Part shown: positions 34,823 through 46,900 of the stretch, piece after piece | Position numbering within the stretch: the stretch's first letter is position 1 | How the letters are laid out: every line of letters begins with the position of its first letter | Program-made: the position numbers and the translations under genes | Notes under the pieces: model-generated | The model's database searches: none | What the model was told of the DNA's origin: nothing | The model's input: only the letters and a program-made list of their open reading frames with translations | Assembly: GCA_022605955.1 (NCBI GenBank) | Contig: JAKCOZ010000022.1 | Location: 1,302,001-1,366,000 of the forward strand | Reading direction: 5' to 3' | DNA length: 64,000 nt | Origin: Rallus limicola | Lineage: Eukaryota; Chordata; Aves; Gruiformes; Rallidae

Positions 34823-36692
34823 TAGCTATTTGAGCTGTTCCAGCAACAGTTTAAAATTAAAATAGCAGACATCACCTCAGAAGCTTCCCTGTCCCTGCCA
34901 GAACATTGACCTTGTGAGGCTGGCTTCAACTGAAGCCAAATCTTCTGAGAACGGCTGCTTTCTCCCTGCTGGCTTCCTTTCCTGCATGCTCCCCAGCCGT
35001 GGGGACACAGGGCTGTCTGTGGCCCTGCTCTGGTGGGAAGCTTCGGTTCTGCTGTTCCCAGCTCCTTATCTCACAGTGCAGAGACTGGCTGTGACTTTGC
35101 TGTGGTTGCCATCCAGCAGACCGGTGTTTCTGGAGGCACAGGAGCGAGGTTTGGCTTTTCCGCTCCCTCTTGGAGCCTTGCTGTGCACCTGCTCTGGTTT
35201 GCAGCTCCTCAGGGCTGGTCCTTGAATCTGGGGCATCACCAGCTCAGGGAGGACATGGTTTTGCCTGAAACTCAGCATATTGGTGTCCCTCTGCTTGAAC
35301 TGTCAGTGTCAGAGATGAGTCCCACGCTGTTTTGCTGTGGCTGCTGTTTGCTGTTGCTTGAGGAGGTTTTGTTTCCTTCACTTGTCTGGTTGCCTGGGGT
35401 GGTGGGCAAGAACAAGTTTACTGGTGGTGGGGAGCTTGACTTAAAGGTGAGCTTGTTATTTTCCCAAACCCAAGTGGGTGGGATTTGGAGTAGGAAGCCA
35501 AAGGATGGGCAGCAGCTCCTGCTGGTGGCTTTGCTCTTTGCTGTGTCAGTTCATGTTTCTGAATTGGCAGTTGTGGCTGCTGTGACAGGGGAGAGCCCAG
35601 GGGAGATCTTGTAGGGATGGGGGGAGATGCTGAACAGGGGTACTGTGGCAGTTCTACAGCTTCAGTTGTGCTGGTGTGATGCTCTTCAGCAGTTTTGGGG
35701 TCCCCCGTGTGTCCAGTTTGTCATGGTGATGGTGTAGGGGCGTCTCCTGCTGTGGGCTGTGCCGTGGGCTGGTGACACGTGGTTCCTGACTGTGGCTCAC
35801 TGGCCTCACCCCTGTTTTAGCACTGAGACTTGTGGCTGGGGCTGCGCTGAGCCCTCCCCAGCCAGCCAGAGGGGGCTTTTCTTCTGCCTTGCAGGAAAGT
35901 ACTTGACCTTCAGTGCAGGTTTGTTTCTGCATTACTTGGCCTTTTAACACTATTGAAAACAAGCTGCAGGGGAGAGGGAGTTACTGAGCTGCTGGGACCC
36001 ATCAGGAGTATTTCTTGAAGAAAAAGCCCATGTAGAGGGAGTAGGTTTCATTGCTCCTGCTTGCCTGTGGAGGGATGCAGACCTGGCTCTGAGGTGCTGG
36101 CATATGAACTTAACGTGAGGGTTCTGTGCAAAGAGCTTGGGGAGGCATTGCATTTGGGGAGGCTCTGGAGGTGCTTGCTGCAAAGCTTGCCTCCTGGAAG
36201 TGCTAGCACTCATCTCCAGCCATTGCCTTTCCTGTGCTGGCTCAGTTCTCTGGGCTGGCTTCTGCTGGGACGGTTCTCAATGATGTGGAAAGCCTGGTGC
36301 ATGTGAGCTGAGCATCCATCCCTGGGGCTGGCAGCCAGATGGGCATGGAGCCTGCCGTGGTGCCAGCAGTATGGGTCCCTGTGTGTGTGCTGATGCCGCC
36401 TGTGTTCAGAGGGGCACCAGTGCCTCACTGGTGGTGTAGCTGAAGTCTTCATATCTTAAGCATATGTGCCCCATTCATCTGCCTTCAGGCATGGGGCAAA
36501 TATGGAGCTGTGTTGGATAAAACACTACAAATATGTGTAGTTCCCTGAGAAAGGGGCTCTGTGAAACTTGAGTTTCTGCCTTGCACACGGTTGGCTCTTG
36601 CTCTGCTTTGAGATTTAGCTCTTGAAAGTGCTTGGTGGAGAGCCAAGGCTGGGCTTTTGTGTGCAGGGCATTGAAGGGCTTTGTCACCTCTG

Positions 36693-36904
36693 CCCCGTGC
36701 CTGTGACTGCATTGTGGTCTGTGTGATGCTGCTGTCTGGCTGTGATGCAGGTGGATGCTGGCAGGCACTGTGTGATGGGCTCTAAGCTCCTTGTTCTAAG
36801 CCCCATGCCTGTGACTGCATTGTGGTCTGTGTGATGCTGCTGTCTGGCTGTGATGCAGGTGGATGCTGGCAGGCACTGTGTGATGGGCTCTAAGCTCCTT
36901 GTTC
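36693..36904 (+). repeat. 108-bp tandem duplication, nearly perfect
   Basis: The segment starting ccccgtgcctgtgactgcat at 36,693 returns at 36,801 as ccccatgcctgtgactgcat. Both copies run on through gtgatgggctctaagctcc to ttgttc (36,796 and 36,904). Over about 104 bases I see a single difference (g/a in a CpG position). This implies a recent duplication or an assembly artefact. Confidence 0.95.
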
Positions 36905-38517
36905 AGGGGCTGGTACTCCACCTACCTGTGGAGTCAAGTAAGATCCTGGCAGCCTGACCAAGTGCTCTGGGACCTGGTGCACGGAATTCTGTCCTTCTTG
37001 AGCCATCCTTTGGGACAGGACATGTGGTAGTAGGGTACACAGAAATGGTTTATAGACATGCTGAGGAGTTAAACGTGTGCTCAGTGTAAAAGGTGGCATG
37101 GCAAGGTGGGACAGCATGCCTTTCTCAAGGGTGGTGGTGTGGGAAGCCAAGTTTTCCTCTTGGCTGTGGAGAGCATTGGAGAGTGGCCCATGCCCAGCAA
37201 CAGACTGGATGGTGAGGTACTGGTGGGTGCAAGAGTGCTGCTTCCACCCCCCTTGGAGCCTGGCAAACTGAAGCCCAAGGATGTTGGGTTTCAGCTGCTG
37301 GTGACTGACATGCCTGTTGCTTTGGATATGGTATGCTTTCCATTCTGTTCCTTTGAAACTTGGAAGAATTTTTTGCTGTGCATCTACACACAGCAGATGG
37401 GGCGAGATGAGAAACTGAGATGAGCTGTGAGGGATGCTGAGGGGTGGTGGCACAGGGTGCAGTTCCATCCCCCAGACACTGAAAAGCAGGGAGCTGTATG
37501 GTGTGAGGAGCCACCATATAATAAACACAGTGTATCCTTCATACCCTATGCAGGGAAGATCACAGCTTTAAATGATCATAAACTCCTTTTTATTGGGACA
37601 TTAAAATTCTGTGACACTTGGGACAATTGGGACATTAACATTCAACTAGAAATCCTCTTGCAGAAGAGACAATTGCAACAGGTCTGATCCTGGAAAAAGT
37701 GTTTAACAGTGAGTACCATGGCTTGGCATCACTGGAGGGATCACCCGGTGCCAAAGCCAGTGACACAGTTGGGGGTGAGGATGTCTTGCCATAGACTTGG
37801 GTGCATCTTGTGAGTAGAGTGGGAGTACATGCTGTGTGTATACATCGGTGAGCTCAGGATGTGCTAAACCAGTAGGCTGTGATCAGCTGAGGGTATCTGA
37901 GAAGGTTCCCACATATCTTCTCCTGAGCTGCCTGTCTGAGCCCTGAGCTGTTGCTTGTCCCCAGTTCACCATAAGCAAAGTGAGGGATTTGTTGTAACTT
38001 CTGAGTTGAAGCCCAAGTGTAACAGGGCTTTCCAGGGAAGCAGGAAACATTCCCCAGAAATGTTTTCTGGATGGGCTTAGAAATCCAGTCATAAACAGAG
38101 ATATCAGAAATATGTAATTATATTATTCTTCTGTTTTGAAATAGTGACACTTCCAAGTGACAAAACACAGAGGTCCTCTAACGCTGGGGACTGGTTGGCC
38201 ACTTTCAGAGTGGTGGCTTTAGCCCTGTCTCTGAGGCTTTGCAGAGGTTATGGGTCTGGCACTGTCTTGGGGTGCCCTGGGCAGGGTTATGTCAGCATCT
38301 GCCAGTGGGTTTGGGAGGAAAATGGATCCTCTGTGTGCATCTCCAATGATTCTGTTCATCCTGTTTGGTTGGTTAGAGCCATCCCTACGCATCAGGCTCC
38401 TGCTGGGGCTCCTCTGTGCTGTTTCTGTGGCTTCCAGGGTCGGCAAGGAACGTGTGACTTCAGCTCTGTCTGGGGAAATCTCATGTGTCAGCATTTATGA
38501 AATTTTCTACAATAGGG

Positions 38518-38690
38518 TTCACAGAATTGTAGGTGTTGGAGGGGAGCTCCAGAGATCCCTGAGTCAAACCCCCTGCCAAAGCAGAGTCCCTAGGACAGGT
38601 CGGCATCCATTCAGGTCTGGAATATCTCTGGAGAAGGAGACTCTCACCCCCCTGGGCAGCCTGTCCCAGGGCTCTGAAGTTCAGGTAGAA
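38518..38690 (-). mobile_element. CR1 LINE 3' end, reverse, short
   Basis: It begins ttcacagaattgtaggtgtt, continues aaaccccctgccaaagcaga and ends near cctgggcagcctgtcccagg. Only the last 170 or so bases of the element are present. Confidence 0.9.
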
Positions 38691-41600
38691 GCTCCTGCCT
38701 GAGGTTCCTCAGTATGGTTTCAGGCCTGTCCCTCGACAGGCATATGTTAAGCTAGGACCTTTGTTCCTAAGGCCAAACATCTATACTATATTCATATCCT
38801 CACCCTCCTGCTTCTGCCTTCCCCTCACTGGAAGGTGCTGATCACTGTGCTGAAGTCGATACCTGGCTGCCGTTTCAGCAATCCTTCTCATTGGGTTTCA
38901 AAAGCAATATATGCTTTGAGTGGGACATCTGTAGCACTGCAGGGCTCTGCTAGCTCTCAACACTCATGTTTGATAAAATGTTAGTTCTCTCTTTTCTTGT
39001 TCCTTTTTTCCCCCCTGTTTCTCCCTTGGATTTCTTCCAAGCTGAGCACTTTGGGATTTCCCAAATGTCAAGAAGCAAAGACACAGCTTATGCTGGGATC
39101 CCAGAGTGTTTAAGCAAAGCCTTCTGGTGACACTGCTGCCACCCTGAAGCTCCTTTGCCAGAAGCATTTGCTCTTGCTTGCCATGCTGGTCTGTGCTAGG
39201 ATGGGTGATGGCTGCTTGCCCCAACTGTGTTTGCACTGTTGGTGGCAGCAGCAGAAGCATGAGCTGGGAGCTTTGTGCCAAAGGGTGTTGTGCTCTTTGC
39301 ACAGAAGACTTGAGAGCCTCCAAGCCTGATCCAGCTGGACAGGGGGGAAATACACACCTGTGTGTGTGTGTGTGCATTGCTCCCTGAGCCCTGCCAGCTG
39401 GCTCTCCTGTGGAGCCTGGTACAGACTGCTGGGTCTGGGTGGTGGGATGTCCCTGGAGAGATGCTCAGAGCTGCTGGACGTGAAGTGCTCTTGGGGAGCA
39501 GCACCCCAGTCCTTGCCTTGCGCTTGGTGCCCTGCTGGGGTTAGGTCTGCTCTTTGTCATGGATAGGCCAAGAGTGGTCTTGTAGGTATTGGGAAAGGTG
39601 ATAGAAGGCAAAGGGTGGGCTGCATGGTCACCTTTGGGGTGATAAGGATGGGGGAGTTGGTGGGGTCACCTCTAAGGACTTGTTTGGGGGCTCTATCAGA
39701 AATCTGAAAACAGGCTCCTGTGTGCTCCCTAAACAGCCTCTTTAGAGAAGGTTGGGGAAGACAGATGTGGGGGACACCCCAAAGGACAGGCCAAATGTGC
39801 CCAGAGCAGGGGCTCGCAGAGTCTTCCTCAATCTCTGCCCATCATTAAGATGTGTCTGGGCACTGCCAGGCCAAGCTTTACTCACACTAGGCCTTGCCTT
39901 GTGCAAGGACTTGTAGGTGGGATGTCTCTGCTTGTTAAATGAATGCACTGGACTGCAGCAGGTGTCACTTGAGGTGTGCAAGAATGCTTTGAAGAGCCCA
40001 AACCCTCCAGAAAATGCAACTTCCCTTCCCAACAGGGGCTGTGCAGGGGGGCTGCAGGTGGCTCCTACCATGTAGGTCTTTTCCCCATACCAGGAGCAGG
40101 GTTGGCGGAGCATCAGAGGGAGGAGGTCAGGGGAGCAGGAGGAGATGTTTCTGGCTCAGGAGGAAGGATGCTGTTTATACTGGTTTGGTTGCAAGCTGAT
40201 GATTTGTTGCCAGCTTTAATGGTAGAGCAGAGAGTATTTACTCAGCTTGTTTGGACGGGTAACAACTGCTGGATAAGAAACTGTCAGATGGGAATCAATT
40301 GGAGGCTTCAGCTCTTGAGTGAAAGATCATATTTGACATCTGATGCCCTGTGAAGCTGAGGAAGGACAATGCTGCTATTTATGTGGCTCTCTCTGGTTCC
40401 TTCCCTGCTTCCCCACCATCATCTTTGCTCTAATACCAGAATTTTGACCCTCTGTGTGTCGCTCCCAAAGCAAGCTCTGACACCAACCCTTTCACGTGGT
40501 TCCTGTGAAGAGATCTTTGTGTTGCCTGGGGTGGGGTGTGTGGGGGTGTGACAGCCGTGCTGGCAGAGCATTGCATCCCTCTTCCCTCCTCTCCCTGGGA
40601 CACAGCAGCAGAAGGCTGACTTTCTGCCAGCGCAGGTACGAGCGAGTGTCCTGCCAGCAGCTGTAGCCAGGGTTGTGTGTTGGCCTGCTGGAACCCATGC
40701 TGCTGTGCAGCAGGGTCGGGGTGGCTGGGGGCTGCTTTGGCTCTGGGTGTGCTAATTTGGGTGCTGCTGTGGCCTTTTGCTCCTCACTACTCGATTAATT
40801 CATGACTTCAGCCAGGAGCTGCTTTGTCCCCAGAGCAGGTGAAGTCATCTTCCCACGTGATGATGGTCCCAGCAGTGCTTGCATGGTGTGAGGAGGGGGC
40901 AGAGGGTGTGGGAGGGCGGGAGAGGACAATAGCTGTTGCAAGCAAAAAGCTCTGCTGTCCTGGAGATCATGCAAGAGTCACTGTGAGTCTGTGTCACCAT
41001 GACATCTCCTTGCCTACAGCTTGGCCAGCACCTCCCCAGTTGCCAGTGCATGAGTCAGCAGGCTCAGTAAGGAGGTCACTGGTCCCCATTTACCTCCAGG
41101 CAGAAGCTCCTGCCTGAGTTTCTGATACAACTTGTTTGGAAACCTCTTTCCTAAGCAGCAATGCTTACACGCTTGCCCAGGACATCTGGGCTTGGGTGCT
41201 GAGAGGCTGCTGCCAGTGGAGAGCCTGTGTTCTGGGGGGTCCCAGGGTCTGCAGCTTTGGAAGAGCACCTGTAACTCCATGGTCTGTCCTGGAGAAACAC
41301 CCCATCTCAAACAACAAGCATCCCTGCAGGAACAGGACGCTGTGGAGGAAAGGTTTATGGTGGGTTTGCCCTCTCTGGCCCCCCCCTTGGTACCACACTA
41401 ACCACGTGGAAGAGTGTTTCCCTGGGATGCACCCAGCCCTGAACAGAAATGCACTTGTCATGAGTAAAGGAAAAGCTTTGCAGTGAGGTAAAATAATTAA
41501 TTTGCTTTTCTTACCTTGAGACTTAATTTTGAGGTGGGCTTGAGGCTTATAGAACGTGCACTTCATCTGGGCTTCTTTATCTATTTTATTTTTCTCCCTT

Positions 41601-43931
41601 TCCTGATGATGCAAAAAAGATTTTAAACACCTTTTGAATGTTGGCTTTCTTACCTATGTGCCAGTGGAAGTGTAAGAACTTGTAGTTCTGTAATGTGTGG
41701 AGCTGTGGTGACCTCCCTTGTACATCCCCTAGAAAGAGCTCTTAGATTTGGTCTGCAGGCTGGACCCTACTCTTTTAGCAGGGACGTTGCTGTTGGGGTT
41801 GGTGGAACCAGGGAGGTCAGAGCCAGCACTGCCCTCTCCATGCCTGGTTGCTTGGCTCTTCCTCCACCCCCTGAGCACCAGTGAGGTCTCTTCTTGTGGA
41901 ACTGTCTGCCCTGCTGCTGGTAGGTTGTTGTTGGGCAGCATGTCCTCCCTCCTGAGCTGGCAAGCAGTGAGCCCTTGAAAGGCTTGATTCCACAACACAT
42001 TGATGTGGGCTTGAAGGAGCAGAGGAACAGGTGAGCGTGTTTCAGAAAAGGTGCTGTGCACCCTGTGTGGGATCCTGTCACCCCTCTGTGCCCCACTTTC
42101 CCCCAGGATGTGAGACCTGCCCTGCCCTTGGTGTGTGTGGAGAGGGGCTGGGGTGAGCTGGGTCTGCTGGGCAGGCTGCTGGTGGGCCAGCAAGCGTACG
42201 TGTGCCTGTAGCCTCCTTCCTGAGTCTGAGCAAGGCTGGCTGCCCAGAAACTTAGATGGCCAGGTAATAATTAACTGGGACAGGTATCCTGATAATTACC
42301 CATCCTGGGTGCTGTTATAAATAGTGTAATGTGTGGGGCAGGAGGGGTGAGGGCTGGGTTTTGCCCCCCTCTGTGTGCCAGGGAACATCGAGCATGTCCT
42401 GGCAGTGCTGGGTGTCTGCTCTGGGTACGGTGGTTGGTGAGGGGGTTCCTGGACTGTATGTGCACGTGTGCCCCAAAGTGGAGCAGTGCCTGGGGGTTGG
42501 AGGCTGGACCCTTGTAGGGAGAAGGTGCAGGCTGATGGGATGCAGCACTGCCAGCACCCGGCCCTAACCCCAGGCGCTCCCCCTGCCTGCCCTGGCTTCT
42601 GGCAGCTGCTGAGGGCTCTGGCAGTGCTGAGAGCTTCGGCAAGTTCATGCTGTTGATTTTTACCTCTGATGCCAACTCTGGGAAGTGTGCTGAAATATAT
42701 TAAGATGATGCCTGGAGGAAAGCCAGAGCCTTTCCATGGCTCCTGCTGGAGTCACTCCCCACGGAGTGGAGTGCTAAAGGTGTGAAGTGCCTTGATTTGT
42801 CTCCAGGCTGCAAATCAGACTGAGATTGGCACTGCCAAGCACCCCCGGGGTTCCCAGGGGATGTGCTTGGAGTAAATCGATCCATACACCTGCAGCATTG
42901 CAGCTTATCCTGGTACAACTGGAGGAGAAGAGTGTCATAAAAGTTTACAGCCGTTACAGGGTCCTCCTGTAAGGCAGTGGTGTTCTTTCCCACCGCTGCT
43001 GGTCAGTTTTGAACTGGGACGTTAAAAATCACGGGGTTTCTTTAGCAAAGGTTACAGTCGGCTTTAAAGCTCCTGGTTAACAGCATCTCTCTGCTCCTGC
43101 TAGCTCTTAGCTTGGCCCCGGCTGGCAGTGCATCCCGTCCAGGCTGGCAGCGTTCCCAGCGGCACAGGCACCGCCAGGTCCCGTCCCTCTGCCGGTCCCC
43201 TTGTGCCACGGCTGCCGTTTGGTCTGGCCCCGGCTCCCTGCTCAGCATCATCCCCCAGATGCCGCGATCTCTATAGGGAACAAAGGTGCTGTGCTGGGGA
43301 CTGAGGAAGGTGAAAGCTGGGTGTCTGGGTGCCTCTGGGCACCTGGGGCTTGCCTGGATTTCACCTCTGCTCAGCCCTGGATGGGTCCTGGAGCTCTCCC
43401 TGCTGCAGGGAATACGCGGGATGCTCATTAGCCAAACGGCCTGCTGTCCTCTTGCCCATAAGTTCCAGTGGGTGGCCTGGCTTTCTGGCTCCTAGGTGAA
43501 TTAAAGCAAAGCTGTTTTCCCTCTCTTTTGGTATGTGTGGAGTCTCTTCATGGATTTGCTTGTGGGTTTGGTTGTTTTGTGTGTGCAGTGTGAAATGATG
43601 ACAGATCAGCAGAGCTGATGTGCAGCCTTGGGGAGCCGCTGGAAAAGGGAGTGGTTGGATTGCTGAGGAAAATGAGCCAACCTGCCTTGGAGCCAGCTGT
43701 TGGGGTAGAAAAATGCTGAAGGGGGCTGGGGGCAGGGTGGTTACGACACCCCCCCACCCCAATCCCCAATACAGATGAAGCAGCAGGGATGGTGATGGAA
43801 AGCTGCAGCCCTAGGGTGGGGAGAGCTCAGGGGCTGGTGCTAGCCTGGGCTGGGGGAGGCTGTGGTTTGTTCCTTCCCCCTGCAGCCCCCAGCATTGCCG
43901 CTGACACACATGCACACACATGATGGTGTTT

Positions 43932-43956
43932 AACAATCACTGATCATTGTTTACAT
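43932..43956. promoter_or_regulatory. Candidate SOX/FOX site cluster
   Basis: AACAAT at 43,932 and ATTGTT at 43,946 form an inverted pair of SOX-type motifs. The second overlaps TGTTTACAT (43,948), a forkhead consensus. This is sequence-only evidence, and short motifs of this kind occur by chance. Confidence 0.25.
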
Positions 43957-46900
43957 GCTCCAGTCCTCATGAACTGGTGTGTCTGCGCTTGTAGGGTCCT
44001 GCTGAGGCTTTCAGGGGACTGAGCTGTGTTTAGAGAGGGGAGACTCCCCTTCCTACAGCTGTGCCGAGCCCCCGGAGCGCTGTGTGCTGCCCTGATGACT
44101 GTGTCCAAATGGCTGTGTCCAGTGTCAGTGCTCCAGCCGTGCTGCGTGTGACTCAGTCACAGTGCTTTAGGGGTTAAATGGTGTTTGTATCTCCTGGCTT
44201 TGCTGTGTGCTTGTTGCTCAGGGCTGTGTGATTTACTCATCCAGGCCTGGCTATCAAGCTTAGTTTCCCTCTGGGGAGGATGCTTGCCCTCATGACCCTT
44301 TTCCTTTGCTTTTTTCTTTTCTTTTCTTCCTTTTTTTTCCCCCCCTCCCCTTGGAGCTGCTGTAATGGAACTGGGGTTGTGTCAAGTCTGTTATCTTTTA
44401 GCACTTCCCTCCAATGCAAGGTGGAGGGCAGGGGCCTGTCCCATGTGCCAGCATGCAGCTGGAGCACGTAGCTGGGGGGAGATGTCTCTTGCAGCCCTGC
44501 TTGCATCTCCTCCTGTCCCTCGGAGCATCCCTTGCCTTCAGGATGGATAACCTCTGCCTCCTGGGGAAGCCGTTGCTCCTTCCACATACTCTTCGCAGGG
44601 TGAGGTGTCTTTCCAGCCTGCTGACACATCCTGTGGTGCTTTCCTGGGGAAGTGGGTTAGGACTGCTCAGGTAGGGAAAACAAACATTGTTGTCTTTTTT
44701 TTTTTTAGTAGTCTGTTTCTTGGAGCTGGCAGATTAAAGAAACCATGTTAATAAGAGTGTGCAGGGAGAGCTTTGCTCCGGGCAGCAGGACTGGTCCCTG
44801 CAGGGTTTGCTTAGGTAAGCAACTTCATAAAATCCAGGAGGGCACCTGAAGCTTTGGGCTGTTGATGCTGGATTTACTCCTAGTGCAGGAAGAAAAAAAA
44901 AAAAGGTAATTGTCTCGTTACCCTGCAGCACTGTACAGCAGCTCCGTGGTAAAGGAAGAGCCTGAACAAACAACTGGCAAAGCAGTAAGATGCTTAGATT
45001 ACGGCGGCTGCCTGGTGAGGAGGTTTGTGCTCGCTTTTTAGTCAGTGATGTTGGATGTGTGGGGCCAGGCAGCTAATGCTGTGTGCTGCTGGGCTTGTCA
45101 GGAGGTGAGGTTTGGAACCAACTAAGTGGGAGGTATATATACATGTATCTCAGTCTCACTCTGTTTGCTATGTGTTTCATGTGTTAAGGCTGCCGCTTTG
45201 GCTTCCCTCGTGCGTCGGTGCTTCGTTAAGGGGAGCAGTGTGGCTCCAACTGAGGTTTCCTGGGCTCTGGGCAGTGACCCTCATCTCTCACCTGAGGCAG
45301 AGAGGTGAGGCTGTTAGCCTGGCAGAGGTGGGACCTCAGAGCAGGTATTTCTCACTCCTGGCACCCTCGGGTGTACGGAGGAGATGGCAGTGTTCCTTGT
45401 CTGCCGGTCCCTGGGACACCCACCGCCACTTTGGGACCGCTCTGGTCTTGGAGGAAGCTCCCAGAACTTTGGGAAGAGGTCCCATGGCTTGTTCCTGTCA
45501 GAGAAATCTCTCTGACGCTGCAGAAATCAAAACAAAGAGCTCTTCTTCAGTGTTTACTCTTATTTTTAGAAAACAATAAGTGAGTGGATGGGGCTGCGAG
45601 CGGAAATGGTGTCTCTGAAGTTCAGGCTCCCCCTCCGCCCTCGTCAGGAAGCGCATGCTGCACGTGCGCCTGGCTGGGATCTTTGTAGACAAAGAGTTTC
45701 TTGATGCTTTTTTTTTTTTCTTCCTCCACCCTTGCAGTTCCCTTGCCCATAGGCAAAGAGGATTTGCTTGCTGACATACTGGATTTGAGTGTGGAGCTGG
45801 GCTGTGTGTGCTGGGGGAGCGCTGCTGCGCCAAGCTGCTGCTGTTAGCAGCCTCTGCCTTTCCAGGGAGAGAGAGCATCCTGATTCTTCAGTTTCCTTGA
45901 GCTGGGGATTAAAATCATCGCTGATGTGGTGCTGGCAGTGATGAGGACAGGAGGCTGAGGTGGCTTGTGGGGTGTCTCCATCGGGCCATCCTTCATCTGT
46001 GCAACCGACGTGGATGGAGCTTGTGCTTCTTGGCTCTGCCACAGCCTGGCTCGGTAGCCCGCGGGTCCCCCGGTGCAGAATGAGTATGTAACCCTGTTTC
46101 TTTTGCTCCTTTGCCATGTGCCTCTTGGGGTGCTGGGGTGTGCCTGGTAAGCTACAGGGCTCTGCTGAAGCTTGTTGCGCAACAGGCATCCATCTGTGGC
46201 TTGTATGTGCCTGCTCTGGCCAGAAATCACTGCCACTGCCGCTGAGAAACTTCAGTTCTCCTTCCCGCAAAAGAGATGGTGTAAGAGACCAAGCTGAGAC
46301 CCGAGGTGTGGTGTTCTCGCCGTGCTGGCGAACGGGGAAGTGGCTGGACCCATGTTTGTGGTGGTTGGGCAGACAGCCCATCTGGCTCTGCCAGGACCAT
46401 GTGCTGCATCGGCAAACCACGCTCTGCCCCGGACACGCGGCTTCCCGGGTGCCTTGTTTGGGGGCTGAGTTACGGTGCTTGCTTTCCTTGGGGGCTGTGG
46501 CTTTCTCCATGCCTGTGGTGGCTCTTCTGTTCCCATGGCAGAGGAACCTGATTTAAAGTAAACTCCAGGCTGTGGGCTGTGGTGCCAGATTCTGTAATGA
46601 TGGGCAGATGCCCCTTGCAACGGCTGTGAATGAGCACATGGGCTGTGCCCTGCTGTGATGCTGGGGACAGAGCTGTTGCCATGGCTGTGCCTGTGCAGCG
46701 GACAGAGAGAATTTGTGTTTGTGCACAGAACAGTGTGCAAAGGCTCTTTCATACAGCCTGTGACTGTCGTAGTGTGGCACGGTCCCTGCTCTGCTGTTGT
46801 CCAGTCCCTGCAGATCTCTAGCTGAGCTCTGGGGCTGGTGGTCAAGAGCCTTTGTGTGGGGGAGGTGGGCTGCTGTGAAGGAAATGGAAGAGCTGGCACT

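Noticed and set aside
36060..37000. Tandem-like GCTG/TGTG-rich text as a coding repeat
   Set aside because: Apart from the 108-bp duplication it is simple compositional bias of the intron.
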